Positions 59,601-64,000 of a DNA stretch of 64,000 bases are shown piece after piece. Source of the stretch: Polyangiaceae bacterium (lineage in GTDB: Bacteria; Myxococcota_A; Polyangia; Polyangiales; Polyangiaceae); the NCBI GenBank assembly GCA_020633205.1, contig JACKEB010000014.1:1-64000 (forward strand), read 5' to 3'. How positions within the stretch are numbered: the stretch's first letter is position 1; each line of letters opens with the position of its first letter. Made by a program: the position numbers and the translations under genes. Under the pieces are notes generated by a model. The model was not told the DNA's origin, did not search any database, and worked only from the letters and a program-made list of their open reading frames with translations.

Positions 59601-60197
59601 TTACTGGAGATGGCACTCGATGCGCGCTTCTTGACCCACAGGCTCTACGCACTCGCAGTTCGCATCGGTGATCTTCGGAGTCAAGCAGTCGCAGGTGTAG
59701 CACTGGCCAACATGCACGCAGTCGTAGCTAGAAGGCTCCGGGCGGTCCGTATACGTTGCCTGGCAGACTTCCTCGTTCGCACACTGTAAGAAGCCGCAGC
59801 GGCCACGCTGGTACTCGCCAGAGGCACAGGTCCACTCCGTGCGGTTGATGTCTACGCCGGCCCGCTGGGCCTCGCACTCCCCGTGGTACGCTTGCCCGTC
59901 GCATCCGCACACCCAGTGGTCCACGGGATCGCAGACCTGGGGGCGCTGAGCTTGGCAGAAGCAGTCGACGCTCTGGCCGCACGTGCCGTCGGTGTAGGCA
60001 CACCAGCCGCCGCCTTCGATACACTCCTTGGCTGCTGCTCCGGCGACGCCACCGGTGCCTGCGCTGCCTCCACTCCCTGCGCTGCCTCCACTGCCGCCGT
60101 TGCCCGCACTCCCTGCGGAACCAGCGTTGTCATCGGTCGAGCCGCCGCACGCGGTGGTAGCCAGGACTGCTAGACAGACAACTGCAAACGCTTTCAT
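59601..60197 (-). CDS. Kazal-like Cys-rich lipoprotein with Gly/Ser linker (paralogue)
   Basis: 198 residues: lipobox ATTAC, a GSAGSGGSAG-type linker (about 20-52), then a Cys-rich domain of the same plan as its downstream neighbour: GGGWCAYTDGTCGQ, Kazal core VCGCDGQAYHGECEAQRAG, then YTDRPEPSSYDCVHVGQC, TCDCLTPKITDANCECV. The two genes are tandem duplicates, 33 bp apart, and this one has the longer linker. Likely surface-exposed. Confidence 0.82.
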   Translation of the reverse strand: MKAFAVVCLAVLATTACGGSTDDNAGSAGSAGNGGSGGSAGSGGSAGTGGVAGAAAKECIEGGGWCAYTDGTCGQSVDCFCQAQRPQVCDPVDHWVCGCDGQAYHGECEAQRAGVDINRTEWTCASGEYQRGRCGFLQCANEEVCQATYTDRPEPSSYDCVHVGQCYTCDCLTPKITDANCECVEPVGQEARIECHLQ

Positions 60198-60539
60198 GCC
60201 CTTAGCCTACCCAAGATGCGCGCCGCACGGTAGCTCGCGTTCCGCGAAGACTTTTCCGTAATGGCGCTGATATGGGGTCCTTGCTTTCCATCTGGAATGT
60301 CCGATTCGTATATCCTTGAGGAATCAATGGCCCAGGGGTGACACACGACGTGCAAGCGTCCCGCTCGCGCTGTGCCAAACTGTGCAGCGGGTGGCGAAAG
60401 TCCGGGCGCGGGACCTCAAGATCTCCAAGTTCGCGTGGCGGTGATGCGCCAAACACACCGATGGTGGCGCAAAACCACCAAAACACCTCCGCCGACCGCC
60501 CCATCTCGCATTCGTTGCGCGAGGGGCTATGCTCGCGCC
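60198..60539. other. Divergent region between Kazal lipoproteins and aminotransferase
   Basis: 342 bp; the aminotransferase frame is open here but lacks protein character. The part around 60240-60330 is AT-richer than the surroundings and probably holds promoters; TTGCTT at 60281 and TATATC at 60309 are too far apart for a standard sigma-70 site. Nothing else is supportable. Confidence 0.4.
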
Positions 60540-61583
60540 GTGCTGCCCACCATCGACTACCTCGAGTACGCCATTCGGCACTTCGGTAAGACCCCTTTCG
60601 ATCTCGCGAGTAGCGGCGCCCCACCCGTGCAGGCGAGTGAGCTCGGATACGAGGCCGCGGACGACCCCGAGGCACGTCAACGCTTCCTTTGGGCAATCGC
60701 GGGTCGCTATCAGGTGCCGGTCGAAGCGCTGGTGCCTGCCTTGGGGGCTTCTGGTGCGTTGTTCGCGGTCTGCCAGGGCTTGCTCAAACCCGGCGACTGC
60801 GTCGCAGTTGAAGAGCCGGGCTACGAACCGTTGTGGCGTATACCTGAGGCGCTTGGCGCGCGCGTCGTAAGGTTTCCGCGAGGAGAAGATGTGGGCGCGA
60901 TGTTGGACCACCTGGGGGTCGAGCCCCGCTTGGTCATCGTGAGTAACCCCCACAATCCAACGGCGGCAGTGCTCAGCGACGAGCAGCTCGTGGCCTTCGC
61001 AAACGGCCTCGAGGGGCGCTACTTGTTGGTGGACGAGGTCTATCGTGAGCTCGCCATGCCCGTGAGCACGGCGTTTGGTAAGGCGCCGAACCTGATCACG
61101 GTGAGCAGCACCACCAAGTGCCTGGGCGTGCCCTGGGCGCGCGCAGGGTGGATCGCCGCGCCAGGGGAGCTGGTCTCAGCTTTCAGGCGCAGCGAGCTGT
61201 TCAGCGTTGGCAACGCCCCACCTGGTTGCTTTGCTTGGGGCGCCGCAGCGGTTGAACAGGCGACCTGGCTCTTGGAGCGCGTCACCAAGCTCCAACGGGG
61301 GAAACGCGCGCTGGTCGATACTTGGACTGCAAGTCAGCAGGGGTGGCTGACGGCGCATCCCGGCTTCGAGCAGTCGCTGTTCGTCTGGCTAGAGAGGCGA
61401 GACGGGGCAAACCTGATGCCGTGGCTCGAAACGCTGCGAGACGAGGCTGGGATCACAATTTCCCCGGGGCAATTTTTCGGTGCGCCTCAAGGCATGCGCC
61501 TGAGCTTCACATTGGTTGAAGATGCCCTGGTTGAAGCGCTCGGCCTGCTCGGGGAACGAGCCCCGAGCGCTTCTGCAGGCTAG
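60540..61583 (+). CDS. PLP-dependent class I/II aminotransferase
   Basis: 347 residues from GTG 60540; upstream in-frame sequence does not look like protein. Fold-type I landmarks: PALGASGALFAVCQGLLKPG, VEEPGYEPLW, the Asn/Pro motif VSNPHNPTAA, VDEVYRELA, the PLP Lys in SSTTKCLGVPWARAGW and the C-terminal Arg in GMRLSFTL. Somewhat short, and substrate is uncertain (aspartate- or histidinol-phosphate-type). It converges on a lipoprotein gene with a 4-bp overlap. Confidence 0.85.
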   Translation: MLPTIDYLEYAIRHFGKTPFDLASSGAPPVQASELGYEAADDPEARQRFLWAIAGRYQVPVEALVPALGASGALFAVCQGLLKPGDCVAVEEPGYEPLWRIPEALGARVVRFPRGEDVGAMLDHLGVEPRLVIVSNPHNPTAAVLSDEQLVAFANGLEGRYLLVDEVYRELAMPVSTAFGKAPNLITVSSTTKCLGVPWARAGWIAAPGELVSAFRRSELFSVGNAPPGCFAWGAAAVEQATWLLERVTKLQRGKRALVDTWTASQQGWLTAHPGFEQSLFVWLERRDGANLMPWLETLRDEAGITISPGQFFGAPQGMRLSFTLVEDALVEALGLLGERAPSASAG

Positions 61584-62602
61584 AAGCAGGGCGTGTACAG
61601 GCCGTAGTAGTCTTCAAAGACGCCTTCGAACGGCGTCCCGCCGCTTGCCTGGAGTACGCGCCCGTTGACTGTGAAGTAGAACTCGAAATGTGTGCGCACG
61701 TACGTGGGCGTCCCGGCGACCTCGACCACCTCGAGCGGTACATCCGGGCATTGGTCGGCGCTGGTGCGAGTGTAGCCGCCGAGGACGTCGTGAGGCCGGA
61801 GCGGCAACTCGTAGCGGGCGTCGTTTCCGACGCGCTTCTGGAAGTTCACGTACTCAAAGCTCCACTCCGTCGCGTTGTCGCCGCCGTCGGTGAAGCGGTA
61901 GTAGACCCGCGCGTCGAGTTGTTGCCACAGATCCGGGTTGTCCCAATCGGTTACGCCGGGCTGCCACACGTCGAAGAACGCAGAGCGCACCGCCGCGCGC
62001 TGGCGCGCGTACGAGTCGTATGCGAAACCGTCATCCAAGGAGCGGCGGTCTGAGTCGCAGGCCGTGGCGCCGCACGTCTGCCGGTTGATGACGTAGGCGG
62101 TGTTGCCCATCCAGGCCGGCTCTTCCACGCTAGACGCTGATGCCACGGGGAAATGATAGTTGACGCCGAAGTCCGAGTCCCAGGCGTGGCAGCCGTAGAC
62201 ATCGCTGCTCTCGAACCAAAGCTCCAGATCACCTGCACCAGGCAACACGAAGCTCGCGTCGATCGCGCCCGGGTAGCTCTCGAAGCCAGCGACCTGAAGG
62301 GTTTGAACGTCCCCGCCGTCCAGGCGCCAGTGCGCGAGCACCGAGTACGCCGGTTGTCCGTACTTGTAGCTCGTGCATGGAGTGCGGCTCGCGTCGTAGC
62401 TGATCCGCACTCGACCGCCGGCCTCGAGGGGGGCGCTGATGGCCTCCGAATAGTCGGCGCTGAAGGTCAGGACGGCGTCCGCACCGCTGCCTTCGTCCAC
62501 CGCCGCTCCACGGCTTTCCACTGCCTCAGGAGCAGAGGAGCACCCGATGAGGGCCAGGAGCAATGCGGGAAAACTCAAACAAAACTTGTGGTTATGCTGC
62601 AT
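61580..62602 (-). CDS. DUF6209-like secreted lipoprotein
   Basis: 340 residues from ATG 62602, with lipobox ALIGC. After a short linker the domain reads RVRISYDASRTPCTSYKYGQ and YSVLAHWRLDGGDVQTLQV, followed by ELWFESSDVYGCHAWDSDFG and NYHFPVAS; this recalls the DUF6209 family of myxobacterial secreted proteins as I remember it. A second half (YVINRQTCGATACDSDRRS onward, ending YYGLYTPCF) is also Cys-containing. Function unknown. Confidence 0.75.
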   Translation of the reverse strand: MQHNHKFCLSFPALLLALIGCSSAPEAVESRGAAVDEGSGADAVLTFSADYSEAISAPLEAGGRVRISYDASRTPCTSYKYGQPAYSVLAHWRLDGGDVQTLQVAGFESYPGAIDASFVLPGAGDLELWFESSDVYGCHAWDSDFGVNYHFPVASASSVEEPAWMGNTAYVINRQTCGATACDSDRRSLDDGFAYDSYARQRAAVRSAFFDVWQPGVTDWDNPDLWQQLDARVYYRFTDGGDNATEWSFEYVNFQKRVGNDARYELPLRPHDVLGGYTRTSADQCPDVPLEVVEVAGTPTYVRTHFEFYFTVNGRVLQASGGTPFEGVFEDYYGLYTPCF

Positions 62603-62739
62603 GCGGGTCGCCCTGAGAGTCACAAGTCCAGTAGTGACTCAGATAGGAGTTACTAGTGTGGTAGCGCATCCCACCCACTCGGGTCAAGCGGACCAAAGGG
62701 GGAGCATGGGCTGGGCTCAAGGGTTACCCTCCGCCGCGC

Positions 62740-63627
62740 ATGAGCCCCGAGCTCAAAGTACCCCTCAGCGTTGGAACCGTCCTGATCAGTATCGGGATCG
62801 GTGGCCTCGTCGTGTGGGCGGCGATCCGCGAGCGCGAAGCTTCCTTGCGTTGCACGCCAGGATTGGTCGCCAAAGGCCCGCGTTGCTGTGGGGAAGGTCA
62901 GCGCCTCCTCGGGGATACGTGCATGGACGCCCCAACGGATTGTCCTGGGAACATGCAACGCATCTCGCGGGCGGTGCGCGTCGGGTGTGTGGTGCCGGTT
63001 GAGCGCGTAGAGATCGCGGGCGGCAGGCTCGAGCTCGGTCCCAGTGACTGGGAAGCCCAGGGTGTCGTCGACGCTCGGGTGATCGAGGTGCCTGCCTTTG
63101 CGATCGACGCGTACGAGGTGACCGCCCAGCGCTGGAACGGCTGTGTGGCTCGCGGTGGCTGCAAGGGCAAGCTCGACGAGGAACCCGGGCGCCCAGTGAC
63201 GGATCTCACACCGACTCAGGCGGGTGACCTTTGTCGAGCCGATGGTGGCAGGCTACCGAGCAGCGACGAGTGGTTGTTTGCTGCTGCAGGCGTTCAGGCA
63301 AGAAAGTTTCCCTGGGGCAACACTGGGCTGGTGTGTCGACGGGCGGTTTTTGGCAGGGTGACGGGGCCGTGCGGCACGAATGCGCGTGGACCAGAGCTGA
63401 GCGGGACGATGCCAGACGGTGCTACCCCTGACGGCGTGTTCGACCTCTCTGGCAACGTCGCGGAGTGGACTCGTGAGGCGGACGGCTCCTACGTCGCCCG
63501 CGGCGGGTCGTACCGCTCTCGGGGTGCGGCTGAGCTCAAGAGCTGGTCCCTCGAGCGCCTGGAGGATACGGGCTCACCGGAGGGTTTCCGAGCTCCCCAC
63601 ATTGGCTTTCGGTGTGTGTATCCCTGA
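62740..63627 (+). CDS. Membrane-anchored FGE-sulfatase-domain protein
   Basis: 295 residues. An N-terminal helix (VGTVLISIGIGGLVVWAAI) anchors it, a Cys-rich juxtamembrane stretch follows (CTPGLVAKGPRCCGE), then a formylglycine-generating-enzyme fold: FAIDAYEVTAQRWNGCV, GGRLPSSDEWLFAAAG, FDLSGNVAEWT, YVARGGSYRSRG, and IGFRCV at the end. The paired catalytic Cys of true FGE are not in their usual place (RGGSYRSRG), so it is more likely a substrate- or cofactor-binding member. Gene stands alone. Confidence 0.82.
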   Translation: MSPELKVPLSVGTVLISIGIGGLVVWAAIREREASLRCTPGLVAKGPRCCGEGQRLLGDTCMDAPTDCPGNMQRISRAVRVGCVVPVERVEIAGGRLELGPSDWEAQGVVDARVIEVPAFAIDAYEVTAQRWNGCVARGGCKGKLDEEPGRPVTDLTPTQAGDLCRADGGRLPSSDEWLFAAAGVQARKFPWGNTGLVCRRAVFGRVTGPCGTNARGPELSGTMPDGATPDGVFDLSGNVAEWTREADGSYVARGGSYRSRGAAELKSWSLERLEDTGSPEGFRAPHIGFRCVYP

Positions 63628-63701
63628 GCTGGAACGCCTGCTCCGGAACACTGCTCTTCGGGTTGCGCGATATCGCACGCCGTCCGGTTTCACTGCGATG
63701 A

Positions 63702-63725
63702 CGATAGTTTAGGCTCAAACTATCG
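63702..63725. promoter_or_regulatory. Perfect 9-bp inverted repeat
   Basis: CGATAGTTT (63702-63710) and AAACTATCG (63717-63725) flank AGGCTC, in the 216-bp gap before the last lipoprotein gene. A GCGATATCGC palindrome lies 25 bp upstream. Could be an operator or weak terminator; the lack of a T-run favours the former. Confidence 0.45.
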
Positions 63726-63843
63726 ACCAATCCCATCCGGGAAAGGGTCGGCCTCCGCGGGGCTCTGACCCTCGACGCGGTTTTGTGCGAAGCTCCCGCC
63801 GGGCGCCGGAAAGGTGGCGGACGCCCGAAGCGTAGGAGGGGTC

Positions 63844-64000
63844 GTGACACGTCTAGGCTTGGGGGCAGCGATCGCGGTCGCGTTGGTGGTGCAAGGTTGT
63901 GGGGGCTCCGATTCCGGGGGGTTGGGCTTTGGCGGGAGCGCTGGGGCTGCTGGGGCGGCAGGCGCCGCGGGGGCGGCCGGGAACGCTGGCAACGGCGGTA
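63844..64000 (+). CDS. Gly/Ala-rich lipoprotein, N-terminal part (cut by window end)
   Basis: The visible 52 residues start at GTG 63844 with AGGAGGGG 3-4 nt upstream. A lipoprotein signal with lipobox VQGC is followed by a Gly/Ala/Ser/Asn linker (GGSAGAAGAAGAAGAAGNAG). This matches the surface lipoprotein type seen at 39.8 and 59.6 kb. The functional domain lies outside the window. Confidence 0.75.
   Translation, partial: MTRLGLGAAIAVALVVQGCGGSDSGGLGFGGSAGAAGAAGAAGAAGNAGNGG

Noticed and set aside
60281..60314. TTGCTT and TATATC as a promoter for the aminotransferase
   Set aside because: Spacing is 22 bp, too long for a standard site, and the distance to the chosen start is over 200 bp.
62740..63627. 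True formylglycine-generating enzyme
   Set aside because: The paired catalytic cysteines are not in the conserved C-terminal position, and no sulfatase gene is nearby.

Overview
The window is high-GC bacterial chromosome from a gliding or predatory type of deltaproteobacterium, most likely Myxococcota (Polyangiales/Sorangiineae-like). I base this on an mglB-mglA polarity module, CheX-type rather than CheZ-type chemotaxis phosphatases, many secreted lipoproteins with Gly/Ser/Asn/Ala-rich linkers, Kazal-like Cys-rich lipoproteins and a TIGR02266-like PilZ protein. The taxonomic call is inference. I see no rRNA, tRNA, CRISPR array, insertion sequence or prophage.

Layout. 1-2.6 kb: a membrane thioredoxin-fold protein and a membrane CheA-like kinase. 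2.6-5.4 kb (minus): RNase E/G with a huge acidic/basic insert, then PilZ. 5.8-7.3 kb: threonine deaminase. 7.4-18.8 kb: a large chemotaxis locus in two divergent arms. The minus arm holds CheD, CheY, CheX, a soluble MCP-like protein, a second CheY and a second CheX. The plus arm holds CheA with two HPt domains, CheW, a cytosolic PAS-MCP, CheR, CheB, a MshEN-like protein and a CheD whose catalytic Cys is Gly. 18.9-20.9 kb (minus): a 38-residue basic protein, mglA, mglB and a small upstream ORF. 21.3-28.8 kb: two very large paralogous exported proteins (TPR, DUF3857, transglutaminase), the first with an intact catalytic triad and the second, a lipoprotein, without it.

28.9-34.9 kb: a TPR periplasmic protein, then a plus-strand run with an orphan SctQ-like type III secretion ring protein, a lipoprotein, a glycosyltransferase, a YggS PLP protein and RarA. 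34.9-39.5 kb (minus): a small membrane protein, a sugar-nucleotide epimerase, hypoxanthine phosphoribosyltransferase and ComEC. 39.6-44.1 kb: a possibly frameshifted small gene, two lipoproteins and a large OmpR-type winged-helix/TPR regulator, with a cluster of inverted repeats in the divergent promoter. 44.1-47.1 kb: an ECF sigma factor, FecR-like protein and outer-membrane protein in a start/stop-overlapping operon. 47.3-53.9 kb: a small membrane protein, AraC regulator, hydrolase, two membrane proteins, Cys-rich lipoprotein, outer-membrane protein, TlyA and CPBP protease. 53.9-58.2 kb (minus): UbiA-type prenyltransferase, DsbA-like lipoprotein, LRR lipoprotein and FAD oxidoreductase. 58.2-64 kb: LuxR regulator, two tandem Kazal-like lipoproteins, aminotransferase, DUF6209-like lipoprotein, an FGE-sulfatase-domain protein and the start of a Gly/Ala-rich lipoprotein cut by the window end.

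The chemotaxis arms form one signalling unit: receptor, CheW and CheA feed CheY-type regulators, CheX proteins would dephosphorylate them, and CheR/CheB/CheD adapt the receptors. The proximity of mglAB suggests, but does not prove, that the output is motility polarity. Many surface lipoproteins and outer-membrane proteins in the second half have no assignable function. The most unusual items are the active/inactive transglutaminase pair, the Cys-less CheD, the orphan SctQ with an internal translation start, and two sets of strong inverted repeats at regulator-linked promoters.
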